Positions 5,301 to 11,375 of a DNA stretch of 11,375 nt are shown here, piece by piece (position 1 is the first letter of the stretch; each line of letters starts with the position of its first letter). The notes beneath the pieces were generated by a model, which did no database searches, was not told where the DNA came from, and worked only from the letters and a program-made list of their open reading frames with translations. Both the position numbers and the translations under genes were made by a program. Origin of the DNA: an uncultured Ruminococcus sp. (GTDB taxonomy: Bacteria > Bacillota > Clostridia > Oscillospirales > Ruminococcaceae); NCBI RefSeq assembly GCF_934476685.1, contig NZ_CAKSNX010000023.1:1-11375 (forward strand). The letters run 5' to 3'.

Positions 5301-7536
5301 GCTTCAGCTTGTTGACCTGAAAATTCACAAGGTAGATGAGTTTGATAACCCCATAAAGGGCGTTGCTTTTGACATTGTGCCTACTCAGGACATTGCTTTT
5401 AACGGCAAGACGGTACAGAAAAAGGGCGAGCCTGTGGGTACTGTTGTGACAGATGAACAGGGATATGCCTCAAGCACCTACACAGAATATGAGACCGATG
5501 GAACACAGGGATATACAAAGACTATACCGATCTATCCGAACTTTGAGTATGAACTGGTGGAGGTTTCAGCTCCCGAGCCTTACGTTATATCTGCTGAGAA
5601 CACAAAGTTTACGGTTAAATCGGATAAAGCCGATACTCTGACTATCCCTTATGAAGTGATCGTAACAAACGATGTTCAGAGAGGAACGCTTGAAGTTTTC
5701 AAGGCGGACAGCGAAACCAAGAAGCCCATTGAAGGAGTTGAGTTTGAGGTAAGAGCGGCGGAAGATTTCTTTGTCGGTTCGGCACAGCTTCACAAGCAGG
5801 GAGACGTTATATGCACAATGACCACAGACAGCACCGGTCATGCTGACACGGGAAACGCACAGATGTATGTGGGAGCAAAGTATACTCTTACCGAAACAAA
5901 GGCGGCAGAGGGGTATGTTATTGACTCAGAAAGCAGGACATTTGAATTCAATTACGCAGGCAACACAGCCGTATATTCAAAGCTCAGCATCGACCTTGGC
6001 AACGATTCGCAGAAAGGAAAGATATCCGTATACAAATCGGGCAAAGCATTTACAGGCGTGACGGCTCTTGGCAGTGCGATATCCGTTGACGAAAACGGAA
6101 ATATTGAAGAAAGCGGTCAGACCATATACAAGCCAGTGTTTACGGAATGTGCTCTTAGCGGAGCGGTATTTCAGATAACAGCCGCAGAGGATATTGTTAC
6201 AGCAGACGGAACAATTCACGCAAATGCAGGCGATGTTGTGACTGAAATAACGACCGACGAAAACGGCTATGGGGAAACTGAGCCGCTGTATCTTGGCAGA
6301 TATGAGGTCAGAGAGATAAAAGCACCTTACGGATATGTGCTGAATAACGAACCTAAAGAAGCAGAACTGACATATGCGGGACAGGAATTTGAGGTGAGAG
6401 ATACTGTGGATACAGAGTTTGAAAATGAATATCAGAGAGTAATGATAAGGCTTTCTAAGACAATGGAGAATGATGAGCTGTTCGGTATCGGCAGTAACGG
6501 AGAGTACAAAAATGTTCGTTTCGGACTGTTTGCCGCAAAAGATATCACAGCTTCAAACGGCACGTTGATCCCTGCCGGCGGGCTGATCTCTGCGGTGTCG
6601 CTTGATGAAAATATGACTGCTGTTATTGCAGAGAAAATTCCGTTTGGAAAGTACTATGTTCAGGAAATTGCCACCGACGAACACTATGTCCTTAACGGCG
6701 AAAAGTACCTTGTGACTTTCGAGTATATGGGTCAGGATATTCAGACCGTGGATATCGACTGCGGAGAGTTTGAAAATGTTATCAAGCGTGGCAGGATAGA
6801 GGGACATAAGACCGATGACAAGAGCGAACCCCTTGAAAATGCTCTGTTCGGACTGTTCAGAACGGACTGTACAGAGTTTACGGAAAGCAATGCCATAATG
6901 ACAGCGATCTCCGATGAAAAGGGATATTTTGAGTTTGGAAACATTCCTTACGGCGAGTATGTTGTCAGAGAGATAAAAGCTCCCACGGGATATATTCTAA
7001 GCGATGAAAGCTATCCCGTAAGCATTTCAGAGGACGGCGAAGTCATTGAGATAACTGCCGAGAACAAGCCGATTACCGTTAAGATCTCAAAGCGTGATAT
7101 TTACGGAAACGAGCTTAAGGGAGCAAAAATGCAGATCATTGACTCTGAGGGAAATATTGTTGACGAATGGACTTCCGACGGCACAGATCATATTGTAACT
7201 GAGCTTCCTGCCGGAGATTATACACTGAAAGAAATCGCCGCTCCCGACGGCTATGTAATTGCAACGGACATTAAGTTTACAGTCGATGTTTACGGCAATG
7301 TTACCGTAGAAAATGCAGATGCGGCAGCAATTGCGGAAGACGGTACGCCCATAGTCATAATGGTGGACGAGGCTAAGCCAAGCTTGCCTGACACGCCTCA
7401 CACAGTCACAACAGACAACCCTCACACAGGTGTGTCATCAGACAATGGCATATGTATCTATCTTATGATCGGATCTGTAATGCTTTTGTCCTTAATATTT
7501 GCAATCAGAAAGAATAATGAAAGGAGAGATGTGTAA
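2389..7536 (+). CDS. Giant cell-wall-anchored adhesin: thioester domain, about ten SpaA/Cna-B-like domains, NPHTG sorting signal
   Basis: An intact 1715-residue surface protein. Residues 1-30 are a signal peptide (basic start, Ala-rich core, likely cleavage at VSA/A). Residues about 35-200 form a thioester domain (TED, TQXA type): Cys85 in FCIEP and Gln161 in ATQCLIW are placed to form the internal Cys-Gln thioester that lets such adhesins bond covalently to host or cell-surface amines. After a connecting region come about ten SpaA/Cna-B-like domains, roughly 371-517, 520-757, 758-855, 860-972, 973-1096, 1097-1207, 1208-1347, 1348-1465, 1466-1560 and 1561-1655. They show a Lys in the first strand (e.g. 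K765, K1105, K1357, K1568) and the ExxAPxGY-type Glu (E470, E671, E815, E926, E1058, E1169, E1309, E1426, E1528, E1615), as in intramolecular isopeptide bonds. The C terminus has NPHTG (1677-1681), a hydrophobic helix (about 1687-1706) and a basic tail, a sortase sorting signal. No sortase is in the window. It overlaps the next gene by one base and lies beside conjugation genes, suggesting a role in cell contact. Confidence 0.93.
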   Translation: MKIRKILKRCTAAMLAAAIGMTTLAANVSAATSGVSIGYTWNSSVNPTIKNRKNGVTGGVSGQYIKAGEQICRFSPSSTSDWAFCIEPAKSMQGASYKDWYTQNGFTKYDTFDLSDKNKADSFAYWKSIGGTDGPMAKYLGLVQYYGYSSHKTGDYYAATQCLIWELILGYRGHTQAGFGKCSDILWNDFTYPSGGWCTRSGVEKAYNDIVSNVKDHYKLPSAMRSTKAQAKDEPNVMKYNAENLRYETKVTVPTSYVTASSLAHNFSSLESKLGSLIKSKFSGTFGKDYGLETEMSGTNTVYTIWSKERQFTSSGDSSIYVTESIPMQMKNSLKKQETLFANSYYQTCLLSTRLDPVVGYVGLASYNEPNLTVEKTYTDSSNNQITAAELNNLLGKTTFVVSCLYDGKKYYVQADKNSTGMGYVFSKYVTSVSEATKFKTIKNTDAKGTFTVNDLPTSTSNGRTYTVTEYTVPDDERYEKLSKSVLLPSPTSDFTANAGTKTIKMNNSEKNYNAKFGTAVLDKTILNGDGKALSSDNESDIKTLSDIYKSTKFIVGYWDEENGKPVMRYISQGHKSAEKAFSGDLNDLDGFNGKTYSSGDGCYYVPTKLNANHDLIFDTTRTTTDFSKAYVFSTGSNYSGCDTCDHFGQLFFDLVPLDSSGNAKELVFIEINGAKGYGYDESLEASKAYNLSTIKDSTAKRNISGLIRNDTGKSYALTDENGKKYILGAGNLYPISSNKLEDNRLHSSAEIVNQLVNYSLVLTKKNDSGEVLSGARYGLYNSSKKLLKTAVTDDNGKAKFDYDLLPNTNYYVKEITAPEGYALNNEYHLVNRANTAVNDLDNFQNAKLSDHNYSVTDKPFTLKLELNKYDVLNDIKIEGVTFDISLNGKVVKSITTDKNGYAEVSGLALGKLNGETFENVYTVTERENDRYIMLDENGELSRSFTVTTTLADIDDNTDPVITYTADIPNTLQLVDLKIHKVDEFDNPIKGVAFDIVPTQDIAFNGKTVQKKGEPVGTVVTDEQGYASSTYTEYETDGTQGYTKTIPIYPNFEYELVEVSAPEPYVISAENTKFTVKSDKADTLTIPYEVIVTNDVQRGTLEVFKADSETKKPIEGVEFEVRAAEDFFVGSAQLHKQGDVICTMTTDSTGHADTGNAQMYVGAKYTLTETKAAEGYVIDSESRTFEFNYAGNTAVYSKLSIDLGNDSQKGKISVYKSGKAFTGVTALGSAISVDENGNIEESGQTIYKPVFTECALSGAVFQITAAEDIVTADGTIHANAGDVVTEITTDENGYGETEPLYLGRYEVREIKAPYGYVLNNEPKEAELTYAGQEFEVRDTVDTEFENEYQRVMIRLSKTMENDELFGIGSNGEYKNVRFGLFAAKDITASNGTLIPAGGLISAVSLDENMTAVIAEKIPFGKYYVQEIATDEHYVLNGEKYLVTFEYMGQDIQTVDIDCGEFENVIKRGRIEGHKTDDKSEPLENALFGLFRTDCTEFTESNAIMTAISDEKGYFEFGNIPYGEYVVREIKAPTGYILSDESYPVSISEDGEVIEITAENKPITVKISKRDIYGNELKGAKMQIIDSEGNIVDEWTSDGTDHIVTELPAGDYTLKEIAAPDGYVIATDIKFTVDVYGNVTVENADAAAIAEDGTPIVIMVDEAKPSLPDTPHTVTTDNPHTGVSSDNGICIYLMIGSVMLLSLIFAIRKNNERRDV
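4681..7353 (+). repeat. Tandem array of diverged SpaA-like domain repeats in the adhesin
   Basis: Eight successive domain units of about 95-140 codons (residues about 758-1655) recur with the same order of landmarks: first-strand Lys, a DENGY-like turn, the Glu of a E-I-x-A-P-x-G-Y motif, and a closing Asn-containing strand. The units are well diverged at the DNA level, but short identities remain, such as the same 17 bases at 6307-6323 and 6964-6980 in the E-I-K-A-P segment. This points to old duplication followed by divergence rather than recent slippage, although some units (1208-1347 and 1466-1560) share more. Confidence 0.8.
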
Positions 7537-7874
7537 TGAAGATAAAAAAGTCAAAAAAGAAAGCTATTGCATCAGCTGCAAGTGCAATGTGCTTTGCGGC
7601 AATGACATCAATAACCGCCTGCGCCTCGGGCGATGTGGCAGGAGCAGTCACAAGCACTTGGAACACAGCCAGATCGCAGATAGTGTCGGTGGTGAACAAT
7701 GTTGTTTTTCCGTGCCTTGATGTTATCCTTGCGGTATTGCTGTTTGTGAAGATAGGTGCGATGTATATGGACTACCGCAAGCACGGGCAGATAGAATGGA
7801 CTCCTGTTGCGATAATCTTCGCCTGCCTCATATTCACACTTACCGCTCCGCTGTATATCTGGTCTATTGTGTAA
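7536..7874 (+). CDS. Small exported two-helix membrane protein, DUF3852-like; possible VirB2-type pilin or envelope component
   Basis: A 112-residue protein starting at ATG 7536, one base inside the adhesin stop (TAATG), with AAAGGAG at 7520-7526. It has a strongly basic start (KIKKSKKK) and an export signal core, then a short polar stretch. Two membrane helices follow (about 50-78 and 90-111), separated by a short charged loop (DYRKHGQIE). Signal peptide plus two helices and a small basic loop is the topology of VirB2/TrbC conjugative pilins. Overall it resembles DUF3852, a small family I associate with Clostridial conjugative elements; this match is from memory. The signal region ends in ITAC (Cys29), which also fits a lipobox, so it might instead be lipidated. 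Its position between the adhesin and the primase/coupling-protein genes supports a transfer function. Family call moderate, pilin role speculative. Confidence 0.72.
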   Translation: MKIKKSKKKAIASAASAMCFAAMTSITACASGDVAGAVTSTWNTARSQIVSVVNNVVFPCLDVILAVLLFVKIGAMYMDYRKHGQIEWTPVAIIFACLIFTLTAPLYIWSIV

Positions 7875-7879
7875 GGAGG
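7873..7879 (+). promoter_or_regulatory. Ribosome binding site fixing the second lipoprotein start at 7888
   Basis: AAGGAGG overlaps the upstream stop (7872-7874) and lies eight bases before ATG 7888. A closer ATG at 7881 is out of frame and too near this site, so 7888 is preferred. Confidence 0.8.
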
Positions 7880-7887
7880 TATGACAA

Positions 7888-8586
7888 ATGAAGAATATTC
7901 TTATACTCGCCGTACTGTCTGCGGTGATCCTTACAGGCTGCGGAAATATCTCGCCGCCGTTCAAAGCCGAGCAGACAACGGTCACAACAGCCGCACCGAC
8001 AGTAAGTGCGGCTGCCTCTTCGGAGGCTGAAAGTACCGTCGATGAAGAACAGGTAAAATATGATACCTTTATTGCGGAGTTTTTCGATTCCGATATATCC
8101 TTTGTGGATACAAGTGAATTGGTAACGGAAGCTATGAAAGGTTGTTCTTTTGATAATGAAACTGACGATTCAAATGGTGTGCAGAAGATAACGCTTAAAG
8201 ACACAAACGGCGGTGGTTCTATTGAGGTGATGTGTATTGATCTGAGTAAAAGCGGTCTTCCTTACGATATGGAATATATCCTTGAAAATTTAGGGGATCA
8301 TTACTTCAGGCAGACTGCTGCTCAGATGAACGGTATCACAGCGGACGATTTTGTGTCCGATTACAGAATGACAAGCAGCGTTGTATCAAAGGGAAAATAT
8401 CAGCGTTATGCGTCGATTCAGAAAACCGATGGTATGGCGTCGCAGTTCGGGTACATTGAAACCTATGCTGTTCTTAGTGAAAACAAGCTTACCGTTTTGT
8501 CGGGTGCATTTCTCAGTTCGGATATGATGGAAAGGCAGAGTTTTTCGGGGCTGATGAGCAGATTTGCGGAGAGTGTGAAGTATTAA
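7888..8586 (+). CDS. Lipoprotein of unknown function within the conjugation cluster
   Basis: A 232-residue protein, 13 bases after the upstream stop and clearly co-translated with its neighbours. The signal peptide ends in a textbook lipobox (LTGC, Cys18), predicting an extracellular membrane-anchored lipoprotein. Residues about 21-52 form a short Thr/Ala/Ser/Glu-rich linker. The rest (53-232) looks like a single folded domain: a helix (YDTFIAEFF), strands around KITLKD and SIEVMCIDL, a central helical part, and a C-terminal strand pair (ETYAVLSENKLTVLSGAF) followed by a helix. I do not recognise the family. It is not obviously related to the lipoprotein at 1404-2312 outside the signal and linker. 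Lipoproteins inside conjugation operons often stabilise the channel (VirB7-like) or mediate entry exclusion; either is possible here but unproven. Confidence 0.8.
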   Translation: MKNILILAVLSAVILTGCGNISPPFKAEQTTVTTAAPTVSAAASSEAESTVDEEQVKYDTFIAEFFDSDISFVDTSELVTEAMKGCSFDNETDDSNGVQKITLKDTNGGGSIEVMCIDLSKSGLPYDMEYILENLGDHYFRQTAAQMNGITADDFVSDYRMTSSVVSKGKYQRYASIQKTDGMASQFGYIETYAVLSENKLTVLSGAFLSSDMMERQSFSGLMSRFAESVKY

Positions 8587-8598
8587 GGCGGTGATAAA

Positions 8599-9999
8599 TT
8601 GCCATACATCCCATTCACAGACGAACAAAAAATCCTTGCCAACAGCGTTGACCTCGAAGAATTCCTGAGAATGCGAGGCGAGAAATTAGAGCGTGTTGGC
8701 AGAGAGCATAAGCTCATTTACTACGACAGTTCAGGCAAACACGACAGCATAACGCTCCGTGGTTCGACATGGTTTGACCATAAAAATCAGGTTGGCGGCG
8801 GAGCAATAAAGTTTATGCAGGAGTTTTATGGTATGGACTTTCAGACTGCGGTACAGGAACTGTTGGGACAGAGGGTAACTCCGCTGTCCCACAGTCCGCC
8901 GAAAGTATCGGCAAAGGAAGAAAAGAAAGAGTTCAGACTTCCCGAGACAAACACAAATATGCATAGGGTTTATGCCTACCTGATAAAGCAGAGGTTCATT
9001 TCTCCCGATATTATCAGCCATTTTGCAAAACAGCACACGCTTTATGAGGACAAGGAACATCACAATGCCGTGTTTGTAGGAATTGATGAAAACGGCGTTC
9101 CAAGGCAGGCAAGCAAGCGTTCAACAAATTCTTACGGCAATAGTTTCAGGATCACTTGTCAAGGTTCTGACACAAGATACAGCTTTGCACATTTCGGTGA
9201 AAGCAAAAGGCTCTATGTGTTTGAGGCTCCCATAGATATGATGAGTTTTCTTACGCTTTATCCGAAAGACTGGCAAAAGCACAGCTGCATTGCAATGAAC
9301 GGAGTGTATGAAAATGCTGTGCTTGCGGCATTAAAGAATCATTCTAACTTATCGGAAGTAATTCTCTGCGTTGATAATGACGAAGGAGGGATCGAGGCCG
9401 TTGACCGCTTAAAAGATATTCTTTCAGAGAATGGATATACCGATGTGAAACGGCTTGCACCGAAGTTTAAGGACTGGAACGAGGTGCTGAAAGCAAAGAA
9501 CGGGGTCAAAGCTTTACCTGCTGTTCCTCACAAGCGGAAGGAAGAATATCTGAAAGAAGTAAGCGAACTGGGGTATTTAAAATGCCGTCCCGATAAGCTG
9601 ACCTCGCAAATCTATGCAACATTCAAAAACGGACAATACAAATATCTTGCCGAGTATGCACTTGCAGGCTCGGCGTTTTTTATTGATAAAAGCTGTGAAA
9701 AGGATATGTTTGCAAAGCTTAGAGCCAAGCTGAAAGCAGAGTACAAGCCGTACACAGATAAAGGCAAAATAGCCGCTAAGCAAAGAAATTTGCAGGAATG
9801 TGTTACAGCAGTAATGAAAGATCTAAGGCAAACAGCTCGTACCCGTGAACAATGTATAAATACAGCAAAACTCCTGTATCAGCTTGCGGATAGTTCTGTC
9901 AGGTTATCTGTTGAAGAAACTTTGTCTGAACCCTTGGCAGAACACATCGAATCTGAGGACATCGTTTCCGTACCTGAACCTTGTATGGAATTTGGTTGA
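8599..9999 (+). CDS. Toprim-domain primase of conjugative elements (DUF3991/Toprim type)
   Basis: A 466-residue protein starting at TTG 8599, preceded by a weak AAGGCGGTG site that overlaps the upstream stop. The opening PYIPFTDEQK followed by ANSVDLEEFLRMRGEKL (14-30) is typical of primases on Clostridial ICEs. Residues 1-90 resemble the primase N-terminal fold but lack the CHC2 zinc cysteines; HKNQVGGGAIKFM (61-73) marks it. Residues about 125-200 fit DUF3991. The Toprim domain follows, with the catalytic Glu209 in FEAPID and the Asp pair at 259 and 261 in CVDNDEGG, which bind the metal used for nucleotidyl transfer. Residues 310-466 are a Lys/Arg-rich, probably helical tail I cannot assign. 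It likely primes complementary-strand synthesis of the transferred DNA. The coupling protein gene follows after about 100 bases in the same reading frame. Confidence 0.88.
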   Translation: MPYIPFTDEQKILANSVDLEEFLRMRGEKLERVGREHKLIYYDSSGKHDSITLRGSTWFDHKNQVGGGAIKFMQEFYGMDFQTAVQELLGQRVTPLSHSPPKVSAKEEKKEFRLPETNTNMHRVYAYLIKQRFISPDIISHFAKQHTLYEDKEHHNAVFVGIDENGVPRQASKRSTNSYGNSFRITCQGSDTRYSFAHFGESKRLYVFEAPIDMMSFLTLYPKDWQKHSCIAMNGVYENAVLAALKNHSNLSEVILCVDNDEGGIEAVDRLKDILSENGYTDVKRLAPKFKDWNEVLKAKNGVKALPAVPHKRKEEYLKEVSELGYLKCRPDKLTSQIYATFKNGQYKYLAEYALAGSAFFIDKSCEKDMFAKLRAKLKAEYKPYTDKGKIAAKQRNLQECVTAVMKDLRQTARTREQCINTAKLLYQLADSSVRLSVEETLSEPLAEHIESEDIVSVPEPCMEFG

Positions 10000-10101
10000 T
10001 GCGATACCCTCTGCCTCACGGTGCAATACCTTGAAGATAACAAACTAACTGTTCTTTTAAATACAGAAGAAAGCATATTTCTATGGATAGGAGGTGGAAT
10101 T
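10000..10101. other. Gap between primase and coupling-protein genes
   Basis: About 100 bases without a convincing gene. An ATG at 9999 overlapping the primase TGA opens an 11-codon peptide ending at 10034. The frame of the coupling protein is open throughout the gap back to the primase stop, with a GTG at 10021 that lacks a good ribosome binding site. I see no strong terminator and no clear promoter, so transcription probably continues from the primase. Confidence 0.55.
10089..10094 (+). promoter_or_regulatory. Ribosome binding site fixing the coupling-protein TTG start
   Basis: AGGAGG, a perfect core, lies seven bases before TTG 10102. It favours that start over the in-frame GTG at 10021, and the protein then begins directly before its membrane helix. 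Confidence 0.8.
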
Positions 10102-11375
10102 TTGAGTGAAAAACAAATTATTTTAATAGGTTTGCTTGTCGTGATTTTTGCTGCTTTTTTTATTGTCGTAAATTTACTTGACAACAAATCGCTTAACGGA
10201 ATGAAGGCAAAAAAAGTCGGCAATGGACAGCACGGTACGGCTAGATGGGCGACAAAAGCAGAAGTCAAGCGAACTTTTATCTCTCTGCCATTCGAGCCTG
10301 ATAAATGGCGTAAGGGAGAAAATCTTCCGCACAGCTCCAACGGAGATTTTATTCAGGGTACTGTGGTCGGGTGCAGAGGTTCTGGAAAGAAAACTGTTGC
10401 ACTTGTGGATACCGGCGATGTCCATACTCTTATGATAGGAGCGGCCGGAGTCGGAAAAACAGCGTATTTCCTATATCCGAATATCGAACTTGCCTGTGCT
10501 TCGGGAATGTCTTTTATCTCAACTGATACAAAAGGCGATGTTGCACGAAACTACGGAACTATCGCCAAAAAGTATTACGGCTACAATGTTTCTGTGCTTG
10601 ATCTGAGAAATCCTACTCGTTCAGACGAGAACAATATCCTGCATCTGGTCAATAAATACATGGATTTGTATTTGGAAGATAAGAGCAATCTTTCAGCTAA
10701 AGCAAAGGCTGAAAAATACGCAAAGATAACTGCAAAAACCATAATCAACATCGGCGGAGGTGACAGCTCAAACTACGGACAGAACGCATTTTTCTACGAC
10801 GCAGCGGAAGGCTTGCTTGCCTCTGTTATCCTGCTTTTAGCGGAGTTTGGCGACAAGAACGAACGTCACATTGTTTCGGTTTTCAAGCTGATACAGGACT
10901 TGCTCGCAAAATATCAGCCAGACCCGAAAGCAAAACCTAAAATGTATTTTTCAAAACTTATGGACAGGCTTCCAAGCGAACACAAAGCCAAATGGCTTGC
11001 AGGTGCGGCTCTTAATTCCTCAGACCAGTCTATGCTGTCTGTAATGAGTACAGCGTTGTCCCGATTAAACAGCTTTCTCGACACAGAAATGGAGCAAATG
11101 CTCTGCTTCGGAACAGCTGTTGACGCTGAGAAGTTCTGCAATGAAAAGTCTGCTATCTTTATCGTTCTTCCCGAAGAAGATACGAGCAAATATTTTATGG
11201 TTTCACTTTTGATCCAACAGCTATACCGTGAGATATTAGTCATTGCAGATGAAAACGGCGGAAAGCTTAAAAACAGAGTTATGTTCTACTGCGACGAGTT
11301 TGGAACTTTTCCTAAGATAGAGGGTGCTGAATCTATGTTCTCCGCAGGACGTTCAAGAAAAATATCCATTGTGGC
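10102..11375 (+). CDS. VirD4/TraG-type type IV secretion coupling protein (3' truncated by window)
   Basis: The frame starts at TTG 10102 and is open to the window end, giving 424 codons of a protein that usually has about 600. Residues about 5-25 form one membrane helix. GQHGTARWATKAEV (43-56) is the segment that commonly follows the membrane part in VirD4-like proteins of Clostridial elements. Walker A is GAAGVGKT (113-120), the TraG-family motif DTKGD is at 142-146, and Walker B is CDEFG (397-401) after a hydrophobic strand. This ATPase docks the relaxase-DNA complex at the type IV secretion channel and helps drive DNA export from the inner face of the membrane. Only one clear membrane helix is seen, while many VirD4 proteins have two. 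The missing C terminus would carry the Arg finger and remaining RecA-fold elements. The family call is firm. Confidence 0.93.
   Translation, partial: MSEKQIILIGLLVVIFAAFFIVVNLLDNKSLNGMKAKKVGNGQHGTARWATKAEVKRTFISLPFEPDKWRKGENLPHSSNGDFIQGTVVGCRGSGKKTVALVDTGDVHTLMIGAAGVGKTAYFLYPNIELACASGMSFISTDTKGDVARNYGTIAKKYYGYNVSVLDLRNPTRSDENNILHLVNKYMDLYLEDKSNLSAKAKAEKYAKITAKTIINIGGGDSSNYGQNAFFYDAAEGLLASVILLLAEFGDKNERHIVSVFKLIQDLLAKYQPDPKAKPKMYFSKLMDRLPSEHKAKWLAGAALNSSDQSMLSVMSTALSRLNSFLDTEMEQMLCFGTAVDAEKFCNEKSAIFIVLPEEDTSKYFMVSLLIQQLYREILVIADENGGKLKNRVMFYCDEFGTFPKIEGAESMFSAGRSRKISIV

Noticed and set aside
2389..7536. Frameshift or pseudogene in the long adhesin gene
   Set aside because: The frame is continuous from signal peptide to sorting signal with all domain landmarks in order, so it appears intact.
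7536..7874. Assignment of the 112-aa protein to the Maff2 family
   Set aside because: Maff2 proteins on these elements are about 60-70 residues without a cleavable basic signal. This one is longer, has an export signal and a different helix spacing.
7881..7887. ATG at 7881 as start of the second lipoprotein
   Set aside because: It is in a different frame and only one base after the ribosome binding site. ATG 7888 gives the correct spacing and signal peptide.
7608..8204. 198-codon open frame on the - strand
   Set aside because: It lies opposite the pilin-like and second lipoprotein genes, which have ribosome binding sites, signal peptides and tight coupling. Its translation looks like low-quality antisense sequence without domain signatures.
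10064..10081. Short AGAAA/TTTCT hairpin as terminator before the coupling protein
   Set aside because: Only five A/T-rich pairs and no following T-tract, so it is too weak to be a terminator.
10021..10101. GTG 10021 as start of the coupling protein
   Set aside because: There is no good ribosome binding site before it, whereas TTG 10102 has a perfect AGGAGG at seven bases and places the membrane helix at the N terminus as expected.
9879..10340. 153-codon open frame on the - strand spanning the primase-VirD4 junction
   Set aside because: It runs antisense to conserved VirD4 coding sequence and shows no recognisable protein features.

Overview
The window looks like part of an integrative and conjugative element (ICE) of the broad Tn1549/CTn type, from a gut Firmicute of class Clostridia, probably Ruminococcus or a relative in the Oscillospiraceae. 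This rests on moderate GC content, strong AGGAGG ribosome binding sites, Thr/Pro-rich lipoprotein linkers, and a characteristic set of neighbours: DUF3846 protein, thioester/SpaA surface protein, small two-helix membrane protein, Toprim primase and VirD4 coupling protein. The taxonomic call is inference. All genes read on the + strand and the region is almost entirely coding; no gap reaches 300 bases.

Left part (1-1295): the C-terminal two thirds of a D12-class DNA adenine methyltransferase (cut by the window start), an 88-aa cysteine-rich protein and a DUF3846 protein. They are closely spaced or overlapping and look like one operon of accessory genes. A 108-bp gap follows, with a possible weak promoter. 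Next is a 302-aa lipoprotein (1404-2312) with a very long Thr/Pro/Gln linker, followed by a strong intrinsic terminator hairpin (2333-2364).

Centre (2389-7536): a 1715-aa surface protein fills about 45% of the window. It has a signal peptide, an N-terminal thioester domain (Cys85/Gln161), about ten SpaA/Cna-B-like isopeptide domains, an NPHTG sorting signal, a membrane helix and a basic tail. It is intact and looks like a sortase-anchored adhesin able to bond covalently to its target. The terminator hairpin sits in its leader with no room for a promoter in between, which suggests readthrough or regulated termination.

Right part (7536-11375): translationally coupled genes for a 112-aa membrane protein (DUF3852-like, VirB2-like topology, ambiguous lipobox), a second lipoprotein (232 aa), a Toprim/DUF3991-type primase (466 aa, TTG start) and the first 424 codons of a VirD4/TraG-type coupling ATPase (TTG start, cut by the window end).

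Together the genes fit a conjugation module: a primase for the transferred strand, a coupling protein that feeds DNA to the type IV secretion channel, an envelope component, and a covalent adhesin with lipoproteins that may act in mating-pair contact or host adhesion. No relaxase, VirB4, sortase, integrase, tRNA, CRISPR array or insertion sequence is visible here.
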